Below are positions 23,918-36,009 of a stretch of 64,000 bases of DNA, one piece after another. A program made the translations under genes and the position numbers. The notes under the pieces were generated by a model. That model was not told the DNA's origin. It saw only the letters and a program-made list of their open reading frames with translations, and did not search any database. Every line of letters starts with the position of its first letter. Positions within the stretch are counted from its first letter, which is position 1. Source of the DNA: Euwallacea fornicatus (Eukaryota; Arthropoda; Insecta; Coleoptera; Curculionidae); contig NC_089547.1 in assembly GCF_040115645.1 (NCBI RefSeq), positions 5,332,001-5,396,000 of the forward strand, written 5' to 3'.

Positions 23918-25505
23918 TCACAGTAAATCATAGAAATAATCTAGACCTTGCCCAATTTCCCATATAGACAGTCCCACGTTCAACTTATAGGCTAAGTCCA
24001 GCCTGGCAAAAATTGAATACAGTGTGGGATAAAAAACCAAATGTTTCACGTTATTCTCATCCCTAAAACACCACCTCACAACAACAGTTCCCAGCAACTT
24101 CGAATCGAAATCACCTGTATTCAAAATAATGCTCCCCGACCTCCTGATTATAAATCAGAGACAAATCCGGCACCTTCTCCAAGATCTTTACATAATCACG
24201 CCCTATAATAGAACCCCCTCCGCTGGCCATATAGTCATTCCCGTAAAAGTTGAGTCCCATGAGAATTTTAGGCCTCCGAGTGATATTTGATGTTATTGAA
24301 GTTATCGTGTCCTCGATCCAACCAATTGGAGCGTTCGGTCCTAAATTCCTCCATTAATCATTGGAATTGTGTTGCTCGAAACCTTACCAGGCATTTGCGG
24401 ACTTGAATAATCGTAAGTCATCACAGAGAACGCTGTTACGTGGTCGTAAAGAGCGTCAAATTCCTGCTCAAAAAATACGCTAGATTCCCCGCGTTTTGGT
24501 GGGACAACTAAGATGAAGTCCAGGCCTTCGGTTGCAAATTGTTTACCTATGACGCTCCATATAACATTTCGATGCAAGACAGTTGTTAATGTCTTGACTC
24601 ACTTATTGATTTAATGAAGTTAACTAATATATCTGAGGGCACACCTCCAGCAAGCTGACTCCAGACCTCAAACACGTACCCATCAAACTTATATTTTTTG
24701 CATGATTTCACTAAAATCTCATTTATCGCAGAGATTTCGTCAGAGCTTCTGAATAAAGCTCTGTAATCGTCCCCTGTCCAACCATCAAAAAGGACCCTAG
24801 GAAGAACTAACACCACCGGTCAACAACCCCCAAACCAAATAAATTAAGACTGCAGGGTAAATCGCTGACAGAGTTGCTTAACAGCAAAATTTGAGTAAAT
24901 ACTTCAAAATACCTTGCGAACTCCTCTAGATACCTTAGTGATCAGCCCCTCAATAAACTCACCTTTAGTGTTCCTTTCTCTCCCTGCATTTTTAACGTGT
25001 ACAACCCACTGTTTGTCGATATCATGAATGCCAGTCATATCATAATCTAGAGGGCCTCGACGACGCACCTGTAACCACACAGGGCTTATGTGGGTGAACT
25101 TATTGCCAAATATTTTGGCCACGTCATAGCCGTGATTGTTCCACTGCAGGTTATGTTAGTTTGAAGGTATTTGGAGCTCACCAGGGTTTAATAACTTACA
25201 GGAGTGACGTACCCCAACACCAAACCATTAAAGTTATAGTCGTCAGTCTCAGTGTGAAACGCCTGATAGTTCGTTAAAATATCCAGGGCTTTAGCGTCCT
25301 CAGATACAATTTTCTTATCAAAGACGGAGTGTTTTTGAGGTCCAGATTTCGGCTTGGGCAACTTCACTTTCGGTTTGTCTAAAGGTTTATCTTCCGATTT
25401 CTTCTTGGCGCCCCGGTTTTTCGGTGACAATGTTTGCGAAGCATAATTTGGGACTGTTAGAGAAAAAATCAGGATTACAACTATATTAATTTGGGAGAAA
25501 TTCAT
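23918..25505 (-). CDS. CHID1: Chitinase domain-containing protein 1 (CHID1)
   Basis: Secreted or lysosomal GH18-fold protein of the CHID1 (SI-CLP) family, 406 residues against about 393 in human. Exons: 25200-25505, 24963-25143, 24603-24806, 24388-24546, 24115-24340, 23918-24062; phases consistent. An N-terminal signal peptide (NIVVILIFSLTVPNYAS) is followed by a Lys/Pro-rich linker, then the TIM barrel. Family blocks are nearly intact: GLVLGYVTPWNNHGYDVAK, FTHISPVWLQ, LPRVLFDGWTGDDYR, FSVMTYDYSSPQ, ILMGLNFYGNDY and the terminal SIWEIGQGLDYFYDLL. Where catalytic GH18 enzymes have DGxDxDxE, this protein has FDGYVFEVW, so hydrolysis is not expected; the family is regarded as a carbohydrate-binding lectin. 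Head to head with PSMD12. The third-exon acceptor at 24807 was chosen because it alone restores the reading frame. Confidence 0.95.
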
Positions 25506-26109
25506 GGTTTTGGATGATTCGTAGGTTTCTTATCAGGAAATTTGTTTGTTTACTATTTGCACATCTAACCTCAATTTCTAGTTCGTTTGACAGATGTGTA
25601 ACCGGTTTACTGTATATGTTGTCTAAAAATTATGAAAGACGGATTGTCAAAGCGCTGATGCCAATACCTCTAATAATCTTCATAAATTTATCATTGTTCT
25701 TGTAATTTTATTTTTTAAACACTTACCCCTATTGAAAATAGTGATATAAAACTCTGAAATAATTATGAGGCGTTTTTCTTCAATTAAGGTTCATGAATTT
25801 CAACTTTTTATGACCCATTAAATAATGATATCGGTCTTCATTCGGCTTCGATTTCATGATTTCTGACGAACTTTGGCAACATAGTAAAAAATTTGTTGAT
25901 GTGTGGTGACTTGCGGATTGCTTTTTAATTTCGTCTAAAAAGTTTTTTTCTAACGAAAAAGCGAGTATTTCTCAAATAAACTTCGGTAAAAGTAAAAGAA
26001 CTTTATTAAATACGTTCGTTCTAAACACAAGAAACATTATAAAATTTAAGGTTAACCTCATTCCTTGCAGGGCTCCTCAAAACCCATTCCTGCTTCTGTC
26101 TTTTACAGG
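25506..26109. promoter_or_regulatory. Divergent CHID1/PSMD12 upstream region
   Basis: 604 bases between two start codons pointing away from each other, AT-rich. It must contain both promoters and the 5' UTRs. A consensus acceptor (cttttacag) ends one base before the PSMD12 ATG, so PSMD12 probably has a 5' UTR intron inside this stretch. No TATA box stands out. Confidence 0.6.
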
Positions 26110-27917
26110 ATGGAGACGGTAGCTACGGATTCCGGTAAAATCGTTAAAATGGAGGTGGACTATAGCTCCACCTGCGACGTGAATATCCCGGAGTGTCAGA
26201 AACTGGCCAAATCGGGAAAATTACATGATGCCTTAGAGCAGCTACTGGCCCTTGAAAAACAAACAAGAACTGGAGCCGATATGATCTCTACTGGACGTGT
26301 TTTAGGTATGTAAAAGTGCGTACACACAGGATACAATGTTACGTTGCATAGTTTTACTCGCTTTTAGCACACAGATTCTCTAGTACTATCTCTTATTTCC
26401 TAAACTCACATTACATGAAAATGCACTTGAATTTGAAACTACTTAATACCTACCTATGCCACCTAAATGCTGCCAAGACTTTTGACTTGTATGATTGTAT
26501 TTGCATGCTTCTCTTCTAACATTAATATCGTCTTCTAGTGGCTATCTGCCAGATATGTAAAGAAGCCAAAAACTGGACTGCCTTAAATGAGCACATCATT
26601 ATGTTAACCAAGAGAAGGTCCCAACTGAAACAAGCAGTGACCAAAATGGTCCAAGAGTGTTGCACTTACTTAGACCAAACCCCAGACAACGAAACAATGA
26701 TAAAATTAATTGATACTTTGCGACAAGTGACTGAGGGTAAAATTTATGTAGAGGTGGAAAGGGCCAGGCTCACCCACAAGTTGGCTGAGTTGCGAGAAGC
26801 CGAAGGTAATATTCAGGAGGCTGCAAATATTATCCAAGAACTGCAAGTGGAGACGTACGGCTCAATGGAAAAGAGGGAAAAAGTTGAGTTGATATTGGAG
26901 CAGATGAGGTTGTGCCTGGCAAAGCAGGACTATATCAGGACTCAAATTATCTCAAAGAAAATTAATACCAAATTTTTTGAGGATGAGGGCACTCAGGATT
27001 TAAAGTTGAAGTATTATAGGTAAAACCCACATTTTGTCTTTTTTTTTGTGTGTAAAAAACAACAATTTAATGTTAGATTGATGATGGAACTTGACCAACA
27101 CGAAGGCTCTTATCTCGCGACCTGCAAACATTATCGCGCAGTTCTAAACACCCCGAGTATCCAAGAAAATCAAACTGAAAAACAGGCGTCCGCAAAAGCA
27201 GTTGTTTTGTATCTCATTTTGGCCCCGTATGACAATGAACAAGTACTTTTTCATACTCTCTAAGTGTTTCCAAATATTTTAAAAAAGAATTTTAGTCTGA
27301 TTTAACACATCGAGTACTAACTGATAAAGTTCTGGAAGAAATCCCTCTATACAAGTCTTTACTGAAGCTGTTCACCACTCCAGAACTGATCAAATGGTCA
27401 GGTTTGTGTGAACTGTATGAAAAAGAAGTCAAGTCCACGCCAGTTTTTAGTGGTGATGAGCAAGCTGCAAAGAGATGGATTGATTTAAAGTGAGTTATAA
27501 TTAAAAAAAAAACATTGTTTTATTTAAGTGTATGTGGTTGCACAAAGGTCGAGAGTAGTAGAGCACAACATTCGAGTAATGGCCAAATATTATACGCGTA
27601 TCAAGATCTCTAGGATCGCCCAACTGTTGGACTTATCTCCTGCCGAAACCGAGGAATTTTTATCCACTTTGGTGGTAAACAAAACTGTGCAAGCAAAAAC
27701 CGACAGGCCTGCGGGGGTACGTGAATGGAAGTTTCCGAATGCATTATTAAAAAATTCTGCTTAGGTGGTCCACTTTCAGCAAGTCAAGGACCCCAGCGAC
27801 GTGCTAAACGACTGGGCGCGTGATTTGGCCTCGTTGATGCAACTGGTCAACAAGACGACTCATTTAATCAACAAAGAAGAGTGCGTACACAAGCATCTGC
27901 AGGCGACCAACGCATGA
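26110..27917 (+). CDS. PSMD12: 26S proteasome lid subunit Rpn5 (PSMD12)
   Basis: Non-ATPase subunit Rpn5 of the 19S regulatory particle, a scaffold of the lid next to the Rpn11 deubiquitinase. 452 residues against 456 in human. Exons: 26110-26305, 26539-27019, 27077-27242, 27296-27489, 27548-27716, 27765-27917; phases agree. Recognisable blocks: PECQKLAKSGKLHDALEQLL at the N-terminus, then helical repeats (EGNIQEAANIIQELQVET), LAPYDNEQ, VVEHNIRVMAKYYTRI and QLLDLSPAETEEFLS. The last two belong to the C-terminal PCI domain that assembles the lid. The terminus NDWARDLASLMQLVNKTTHL is the conserved lid-bundle helix. Start chosen at METVATDSG, directly after an acceptor. Confidence 0.97.
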
Positions 27918-28806
27918 GGTCGACTCAATCCGTCAACCGGCTTTGAGGACAACATTTCCTATTTTTGAATACTGGTTAATAGTAGTCGGCAAAAACATGA
28001 GAGATTTTGTTCGGAGAAGAGGATGACGGATGTGGATGTTTGAAATTAAGCAGTCGAACCTTTATGCTCTTATTCAACTATTCCCGTGTAATGTATATCT
28101 AATTAGTATTAATTGAGTTTTGAATTATAAAAATGATGAAATCGATGCTCATTTCGTATGATGTAACCTCACCATAATGTGCAACTCGCAAACGTGAGAT
28201 GACTCGTCACCTCTTTGTCAAGAATCCAAAAATCTATCGCTGAATGATTTGTCCTTGGAGTGTTCCAATGTTTCTTCCAAACTCTATTTGAAATTTTCGG
28301 GCGTTTTACGAAACGTCTTATTGAAACAAAGACTCTGAATGAAATCGCCGTCTTTGGCACAAACAGCGTTTGAATTCGTCGGTGAAAGTCTTTATTTCGT
28401 ATAATAAACACATTAAATTGCGATATGACGCAATCCTAACGTCACAAATATTGAAATATTCTACTCCCTCTCAAATTCCACAATAAAGATTACAATAACA
28501 TTCAACACAATTATAAAGATTTGATTAATTTTGTCAATTTTAATATCAAATGTGCTTTCCAATCTGAAGTAAAACCCGAAAAACAAACTAAACCGTTCTT
28601 TTTCATTGCTTATTACCACCACATTTATGATCGTAATAATAAAATATTCTGGTGTATAATAAGAGTGATCTATTGCACATTAAACGGTCTTTTATCTTTA
28701 TTTTATTTGTCGATCTTTTCTTGAAAAGTGGTATAAAAAGGTGCGCTTTATTTCATTACAAACGTTTCTAAAACATTTTGAATTTCACGCTTTTTCGCGG
28801 CACAAA
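27918..28806. other. PSMD12 3' UTR and SLC46-like promoter
   Basis: 889 bases, AT-rich, with no further exon recognised. The start of the SLC46-like gene sits in a CACAAAATGG context, a good insect initiation context. Confidence 0.6.
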
Positions 28807-31543
28807 ATGGCGGCTACAGAAGTAAATGACGGCAGAGCTGCGCCTGCGCCAACCAAAAGCGGGAATTTCAAGAAGCAGGTGAGTATCTAACCTCATTTTC
28901 GTCGAATTTATTGTGTAATATTTTGAGTAAAAACTAGAACAAATGTTGCGGAGAACTGCGATATTACGGTTTGTTATTGTTTAATAATAATTGTGCATTT
29001 GTTGCTTGAGAATTGCCAGCAAACACAATTTATTTACCGCTTCTGTACAGCTATTGCATTGTGTTGTGTCGGATTCATAGCAAAACTTGGTTCGAGTTGT
29101 ATTTTGAGCAAGTTAAAACGGGTTCAGACAGGTATTTACTTATTGTTTACTACGTGTAGTGCCCTTTCATTTGTAGCTCTTTTACTTTATTAAGACGAAA
29201 CCAAATTAGCCACTTTAAGACTTAACTGAAGCGTTGAGGTTTGCCTCACACTGCCGGAACTGTTATGTCCCTCAACACCTACACTTACATAGTTTATCAA
29301 ATATCTTAGCAGATACTTTATAGATGTATTGCTATCTCTGAAGTAGAAAATTGAAGCTGTGATGAGATTGGGAAAGCATATTAAGCTAAAAGTGTTTCCA
29401 GTAATTTATGTGTAGCGTTTTTCTGTACTCATTTATATGTGATATAGATGGATGAACTGCTGCACAATGGCCATTCATCCCAAGGTACCAACCATCCAAA
29501 AACCCTTTGCTATTACCTAGCGAAGCTCCCCAGCTATATCACCGTGGAACCAACTATGGTTTTCTACATGATGGCCTTTATGATAACCTCAGTTGTGGAA
29601 CAATCGTTTTTCGTGTACAAGGCGTGCAAAGTGAATCACGGTTACAATGAGACCGTTTGCACCCAGATTAACAAGAAGGAATATGAGAATATCACTAAAG
29701 AAGTACAAGTTAGTACTTATTACATTCAATTAAATCAGATCGTTGTGTCGAGTATGTATAGTTTAATCCGTTAAGCAGCAATCATCAACTTGAGATTTGA
29801 GCAGGCTGCAATAAAAGCCTGATAAGGGATTATTTAACTTTTATTTTTAGATAACAGTCTCAAATTTCCATTTATGGAATGATATAGCTGGGCATGCTGG
29901 TCAAATTATTTTGGCCTTTTTCATGGGCGCCTGGTCGGACCGGCGCGGCCGCAAGATTCCTCTCATTATGGGCCTCATTGGGAAACTTTACTACTCCACT
30001 ATGGTGGTAGTTAACAGTGTTCAAATTCATTGGCCGGTGGAGTATATAATTTATACAGCCACATTGCCCATGGCCTTCACTGGTCAGTATTGGCATCTGA
30101 GCCTCAAGACGTAACAAACATGCAAAGGTTGTTTTTAGGGGCCGATGTGGCAATTTTTGCTGCAGCTTTTACTTACCTGATCGATGTTAGCAGCAAAAAA
30201 AATCGCACCCTTCGGGTGACCTTGTTGGAGGTGTGCTATTTGGCTACTATGCCTGCAGGCACTGCTTTGGGGGCCTGGATATATAAGTAGATACAACCGC
30301 CGAAGGCGAGCGCGAAGTGGAATCAATTTTGTCCTTTTTGCAGGAAGGTGGACAGTTCCTATACAATAATGTTCATTATCAACGCGAGTTTATTGGCTGC
30401 AGCCATATTGTACTCGTTAGTGAGACTCGAGTGGCGTACGACAACCTCTCAGCGACCAATCTCCGAGGCTCAAAACTTGTTCTTGGATTTCTTTGATTAT
30501 AATCATGTGACGGACACTGCTAAAACTCTAACAAAGAGGTTCGTTGAAGAGTTTCAGGGTCTATAAGTCAAAGTGCTGGCAACTCTACCACATGGCTGAT
30601 ATCGAAGGAGACTAAAGTGCTCCTGGAAATTCCCTTCCAGGTAAAGTTGGCAGCACGTTGATTTCGAGATCCCGAGCCTGGTAACTGGTGTTATACATGA
30701 AGTTCCTTCGCAGTCGTACCAAGAAAAAGCAGACCGTGTTGCTGTTGCTAATCGCAATAATGGCGGTTTACGTGTTTCAAAGAGACGAGCGCAACATGAT
30801 GTATTTATATTGCCAGTTGGTGTTAAACTGGACGTTGCAGCAATACAGCAATTTCCGCACGTTCCAAAGCACGTTCCAGGACGTGGGATTATTGGTTTCA
30901 ATACCCATAATGAGTCAATTCCTCGGGTGGAGGGACACCGTCATCATAATGTTGGGGGCCACGGCTCATTCCGTGGCCAGAATCTTTTACTCTGCGGCCA
31001 CCGTTCCTTGGGTGTTTTACCTTGGTACGAATCACCATTTTTGCCAGAATTTCATGGTGATCTTTTAATGTGATTATAGGAGGTGCTTTTGCGGCATTTG
31101 GCCCGATTGTGGCCCCGGTGGTGCGCTCGATGGTGTCCAAGATAGTGGAGCCGTCAGAAAAAGGTATATAGAGTTAAAGCAACTAAAGTAACCAAAGCGG
31201 CGATTTGATATTTCGACAGGGAAAGTATTGTCGGTTTTGGCCGTCGCTGACAACGCAGTTCCTATCATTAGCGGGGTGCTGTACAGCCAGCTCTACAACG
31301 CCACCATCCACACCCACCCGGAGGGGATATATTATTTGACTATGGCGTCGCAAGTTCTTGTGATCTTGTTCGCTGTGTAGGTTGCCGCTACGTTAGTCAA
31401 TGAGCGCTATATTTGCTCAACGAATGTTTTCCCGTAGATGTATCCACTTCGCCATTAGCAGAAATGACGAGATGGGAGATGAGACCCAGCAAAATAATAT
31501 TGTGAATAACCTTGACGATCAGGGCGCATATGACGAGACGTAG
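28807..31543 (+). CDS. SLC46/proton-coupled folate transporter-like
   Basis: Twelve-helix major facilitator protein of the SLC46 group, which in vertebrates includes the proton-coupled folate transporter; insects have many paralogues of unknown substrate. 521 residues. Exons: 28807-28878, 29448-29708, 29851-30082, 30139-30286, 30344-30538, 30714-31024, 31080-31163, 31220-31376, 31438-31543; all phases agree. Clues: ITVEPTMVFYMMAFMI as TM1, then a Cys- and Asn-containing first extracellular loop (NETVCTQ, ENIT glycosylation sites), and GAWSDRRGRKIPLIMG between TM2 and TM3, the MFS signature. Later come TYLIDVSSKKNRTLRVTLLE and AGTALGAWIYK in the first half, and GKVLSVLAVADNAVPI in the second. 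The cytosolic N-terminus is Ala/Pro-rich; the C-terminal tail is Asn/Asp-rich. Substrate not determinable from sequence. Confidence 0.93.
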
Positions 31544-31842
31544 TCCGTTTAATAAGGTATTTTTACGACTATTGAGGGGACTGATTAGGAGTTAATGTTA
31601 ATTTCTACGCGCGTTAAGCTCCGTTTTTGCCCTCAAGCTCCGTTTTTATTCGAATATGAACTTGCAATTGCCTTCATTCCCGCCACAATTTCTACTATTT
31701 TACGGGCAAGGGACGAGGGGTAAAAAAAGGTCACAAAAACCGAAATGGAAAAAATCTATTGTTGCGTACAATGAGTCATATACTTACGTGTATATATTGT
31801 ACCTATTGATATTTTTTAATCGTTAAGAAAAGGGCGTTTTTA
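31544..31842. other. Convergent 3' UTR space
   Basis: 299 bases between the stops of the SLC46-like gene (+) and the CUB gene (-). No further gene seen. Confidence 0.6.
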
Positions 31843-33605
31843 TCAACGAGAGTTTAATTCCTCACACGGTATCTGTTCGTAAGATAAACACATCCCCAAA
31901 TTATCCTCCGGCGAGGTGTCGGTAGCGCTAGGGCCAAAATGCACGCCAATATTGAAGGGCTGCACGCTGCTCTCTATCCTGCAAGGACTGGTTCCCGAGG
32001 GACACAGGCTGGGGCCGCAGTGCTCCAAGCTGCAGCTGCCAGGGGCCAATCCGAGGAAACCAGGCTGAAATAGGGGAATAGTCGGAAGATCTAGACGTCT
32101 TGAGAAATTGGGGAGGGGTAATGTGCCGGACTAATTCAGAGAGCTGCAGATTTTAAATCGTCAGCTTTCGAGCTACCTGCTAAGAACGGTTAGTCCCGAC
32201 CTGCCCCTCACGTTACATACCATCAAAAGGTCGTCCGAGTCACAGGGCAGAACAATTTTGTCGTTGCACAGCCCTATGTTCCTTGAAACCGCGTCCAGGT
32301 CGTCGTCGCCTGAACCTTCCTCTGCAACGTTGAAATCTACCCCTGTAAACGGAAACGTTCCGAGATTTCTGGACCGTTAAGGCTCCCTTAGCACTACCCC
32401 CTCGTCGTCATACCTCCAATGTTATTTGGAGCGATGCGAAAAGCATTTTCGTAACACGGTTCGTACGCGATGCTGCAGAACCCTTCCTCTTGTCTGATGC
32501 AAATGTTGTAGTCCTGATCGGCCAAATGTCTTCCGTTATCGGCGAAATTGAACGTTTGCACCACCCCCGAGGAACCTAAAAACGCCCATAACCGGACATG
32601 TGGGTGGGTCTCGCTCGCGTGGTCGATTGTTACCCGTGTGGAATTGCAGGCACTCCGGAGGCGCCTGCTCGGTGAAAGGAATTTGAGTTATGACGACCTC
32701 CCAGAACCTCCTCACCGCCTTTTTGTCCAAGTTCACGCTGATCTCGACGTGCTCGGAGTTTTCCACGTTTAAGTAAACTAGAAAATTCGTCAATCCCGCC
32801 ACTGCGAAGGGTTCGCTCGATACGTACCGTGCTGTCCGCTATTCAGTCCGCACATCGTTACCTCCCTGGAGGAGTTCGAGGCCTTAATCGTGAACACGTC
32901 TCCTTCACATTCTCCCGTGGTCCTGTTGGGTTGTCCCTAAATTTCTCTTGACATTAAATAAGTCGTTTAACGTGCCGCCCTGAAACCCACCAGATTGAAG
33001 TGGATGAAGTCGAACCTCATCTGAGACACTTCGGACTCGATCTTTGCCACCTTAATCCCGCACGAGGACACGTCCGAGGCCAAATCCGGGTAATTGGGGC
33101 TGACGAAATAGGTCAGATTGTTGACTACTTCCTGGCCGCAAGTGGCTGTAACTACAACGGGGGCTAATTGTCTTCTGATTACTGCCACGTTACCGGTACC
33201 TACAGACGCAGCAAACTCCGAATCCCAGGGCGCAGAAGCCGTAGGACTTGCCCTCCTGTATCCGGCACTCGTACGTGTTCATGCAAATGCCTTTTTAACT
33301 TTCTTAGTGCTCGCCTAACTGATATTTCACCTCTATATTTACCTCGTCTGCGGCCGTCGTTCGCTTTGCACTCCTCCACGAAGGGCACCGGAAAGAAGTT
33401 TAAAACTGCACGGGGTTGGTGGAAAACTTGAAATTCAAACTATCCGATGCTTACCCCTGGGAAGCCTCCCTAAATTCCCAACGGCGCCCAATTCATTCCC
33501 CACGTTCTCCCTCCATATATCCACATCTGCTAGTAGCGGTACCGATAAAATCACCCGGACTAAAGTCAGGCGGGTCAGCAGGCCATAGAACACGTCGAAT
33601 TTCAT
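31843..33605 (-). CDS. Secreted CUB-domain protein, insect-specific family
   Basis: Extracellular protein of 406 residues. Exons: 33455-33605, 33343-33405, 33204-33290, 32991-33151, 32828-32936, 32634-32777, 32414-32575, 32221-32342, 31843-32064; phases agree. It begins with a hydrophobic signal-like segment (LTLVRVILSVPLLADV). Next is a small disulfide module (ICMNTYEC ... GFCALGFGVCCVF), split over two exons, then CUB sequence (TCGQEVVNNLTYFVSPNYPD ... MRFDFIHFNL). A further CUB-like block with GQPNRTTGECEGD and MCGLNSGQH follows, then YLNVENSEHVEISVN, and a Cys-rich C-terminus. The pairing of a GFGVCC module with CUB is widespread in insect proteins without assigned function. A DDD-containing acidic stretch lies near residue 310. 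The second-exon donor at 33203 was chosen because it restores VCCVFTATCG. Ligand unknown. Confidence 0.88.
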
Positions 33606-33890
33606 CTCTCGTTTTCGCCAAACTGGACTACCTCTTTTTGACCATGAAAAATGACTATTTTCCGACTGCAATTTTAGGAGCACCCACGGATTATACAGCG
33701 CGTTTCTCGCGTGCGATGCGTCTAAAGAAATTGGGGTCAATCTGAACTCGTTTGGTACCGGGTTAATGGTGACATCGGAAGAAATAAAACCGCGCTCATT
33801 CTCTTCCTTTTTTTTTGTTTTACTTGTTCTTAAATCTTATTTCCTATAACACATACGTAGGAACCCTTTACGCTCTCGCCACGCAAGAAC
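33606..33890. other. Spacer between CUB gene and Q-rich gene
   Basis: 285 bases between two minus-strand genes. It must hold the CUB-gene promoter and the 3' UTR of the Q-rich gene; AATAAA (tttatt on the + strand) occurs near 33837. Confidence 0.5.
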
Positions 33891-34900
33891 CTAAAAACTA
33901 TAACTGAACCCGGCGGTGGGGCCGTTGAACGCCACCCTGGACGTGAGTTGGGCGGCTGAGGGGGCCTGGGGCAGCAGCGGCTGCGGTGCCGGCTGTCTGA
34001 CCAAAACACTACCGGGTTGCTGGTAGTGGGCTGCGTAAGGTCCAGTGGCGAAGTACCCTCCGGTACCGGACGATTGCAGTCTCTGTAAATACTCTGCTTG
34101 CGGTTGCTGCGTCACATATGGCTGCTGAGATTGCAACGCAGGATACTGTTGCACTGGAGGATATTGTAGCTGCTGTTGCAGGTACTGCTGCACTGGAGCG
34201 TACTGTTGCTGCTGCTGCAGGTATTGCTGCGCCGGATCGTACTGTTGTTGCTGTTGCAGGTATTGCTGCGCAGGAGCATATTGTGGCTGTTGTTGCAGGT
34301 ATTGCTGCGCCGGAGCATACTGTTGCTGTTGTGACAAGTACTGTTGCTGCGGCTGTGCCACAGCATGTTGTTGTTGTTGTTGAGACAAATATTGTTGCTG
34401 AGCTTGCGCCAAGGGCAGGTGTTGGTCGTTGTTTTGCAATTGCGGATTGGCCGGGAATTGTTGCACCGAAATGTACTGTTGTTGCTGGTTGGCGTTGGTC
34501 GTCACCTGAAGCCGTTGCAGCTGATCTTGAACTCCTAAAGAAACGGTTGTTTCAGCACTAAGTCGGTGTTTCAGTCGGGATCTCACCAGTGTCCGGTTTC
34601 GCCCCCTCCAGGTTCTGAGGCAGCTGCTTGAGGTTCGCGGGTTGGATCGGTGTGGCTGGAAGTCGAATCTCGTTTAAGGCGGCCCCGTACGTTACCAAGG
34701 GAGAGTTGAAGGAGATGTGCGATACATCGGTAGAGGCCGAATAGCGGGTTCCTAGGGGGTCGGTCGGGGACGGGGCAGTCGGCTGCTGTTGCCCCAGTGC
34801 TGCTGGCCCCCAAACTGCCATCGCCATCAGTAGCTAACAACCGACGAAGAATCGTAACAAATAGCTCCAACATCGAAATTTCGCTTACCTTAGCAATCAT
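33891..34900 (-). CDS. Secreted Gln-rich repeat protein (cuticle-like)
   Basis: 300 residues in three exons: 34889-34900 (only MIAK), 34587-34833, 33891-34534. The signal peptide is split by the first intron: MIAK + LLMAMAVWGPAALG, then QQQ. A tiny first exon coding only the start of the signal peptide is typical of insect cuticle and secreted structural genes. A Pro/Ser-rich domain with SHISFNSPLVTYGAALNE follows. Then comes a low-complexity region built of a roughly 13-residue unit (QQYLQQQ-QYAPA type, about four clear and two loose copies), and a C-terminal part ending AFNGPTAGFSYSF. Tyr/Gln repeats of this kind can be cross-linked in cuticle or egg-shell matrices; that role is inference and I do not recognise the family. 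A TATA box lies at the expected distance. Confidence 0.8.
34120..34400 (-). repeat. 39-bp coding tandem repeat (Gln/Tyr)
   Basis: CAG/CAA-rich units of about 39 bases encoding QQYLQQQ-QYAPA variants; codon use drifts between CAG and CAA among copies. Confidence 0.85.
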
Positions 34901-34957
34901 TATCGTATCAGAATCGATAACAGCACCTAATTGGCAGGGAGCATCTGCCGCCTAATT

Positions 34958-34966
34958 CTTTATATA
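34958..34966 (-). promoter_or_regulatory. TATA box of the Q-rich secreted gene
   Basis: TATATAAAG on the minus strand, about 58-66 bases upstream of the ATG at 34900. That leaves room for transcription to start about 30 bases downstream, near 34935. Confidence 0.7.
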
Positions 34967-35279
34967 CCAGACCCATTCGAAAGGGGGGGCACCCGAAAAA
35001 GGCGCTTGCCAAAGAAATGTCGCACTATCAGTACTTTCATTTTCATCGCTAATCGTCAGGTACTCCTCGAATAGTACATTTAAGCGTGCTATTTGGTACT
35101 GCGCTCACGTTTGGTTTGCTTAATGAGTGGGTACCAAAAGTGATGGTCCGGGGTTATGTAACGCGATGGAAATGCGAAGTCGTGAGAAAATTTAGCGACC
35201 GCTTCGCAGGTTTAAGCAGATTAAACGTTGGGGATAATCAGTAAATTTAACTGAAAACGACGACATACGGGGTGTCCAG

Positions 35280-35920
35280 GTTTTTTCGTAGCAGGGAAAT
35301 TCATATAAAAGCGAAACAAACGTTTCATTTACACTTAATCGGATAGTTCAGTTTTGCTTTCTTCAAAATAATCTCCCCGAGTCACAATGCGCTTGCGCCG
35401 TTCCCGCTCCTCACTACTCAAAAGCTGCCCGAAAGTCCACCGTTTTGAGGCGTTTCAGCTCCCCGGTCGGATCGGCTTTGATGGCCCCCACGTCACTCAG
35501 ATGCCGCTCCCGAAACACCACCTTGTATTTGGGAAATAGAAAAAAGTCACACGGTGTCAAATCCGGTGAATGAGCAGGGTGTCCCGTCGTGGTAATGGAA
35601 TAAACCCACGTGCAACTAGGGAAATGTCTGCAGGGACATTGCCGTGGTCCGCCGCCTCCCTTGGGCCAAGTCCGAGCCACGCCAGCTTCGAGGCGACTGA
35701 GGACATCAACGGAGAAGTGTCCGTTGACAATCCGGCCTGGAAGGAGGACTTCTCGGTGGATGATTCACTGATAATCGAAAAAATCCAACATTGTTTTGAC
35801 GTTCGACTTTTCCGTCCTTGGCGTGGTTCTTCATCGCCCTCGGGCGTTTCTAGAAATCGTTTACACGAACTTTCCGGACAAACCTCGTATTCGAGAAATG
35901 CCGTGTCAAGGAAATACGGG
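35280..35920 (-). mobile_element. Decayed mariner transposase remnant
   Basis: On the minus strand, in shifting frames, the C-terminal two thirds of a mariner transposase is recognisable. TMLDFFDYQ and IIHREVLLPGRIVNGHFSVD are followed by VLSRLEAGVARTWPK, then PAHSPDLTPCDFFLFPK with the last catalytic Asp, and FRERHLSDVGAIKA. The end matches the family's usual DYFEE region near 35360. Stops and frameshifts make it a fossil. Confidence 0.78.
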
Positions 35921-36009
35921 ACGTCTCGGAATTTTTCCAATTCATCTCCTGTGGCTGCCAAAGTTCCCGAGATGTTTAGCTCGAATTCCGAGCGCAACTT
36001 AAGGGCATA

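Noticed and set aside
24807..24850. Earlier acceptor for CHID1 exon 3 (after ccctgcag)
   Set aside because: Entering there in the required phase meets a stop before PRVLFDGW; the acceptor at 24807 fits.
34118..34561. Plus-strand 147-codon Val/Ala-rich frame
   Set aside because: Antisense shadow of the Gln-repeat gene; repeats keep several frames open.
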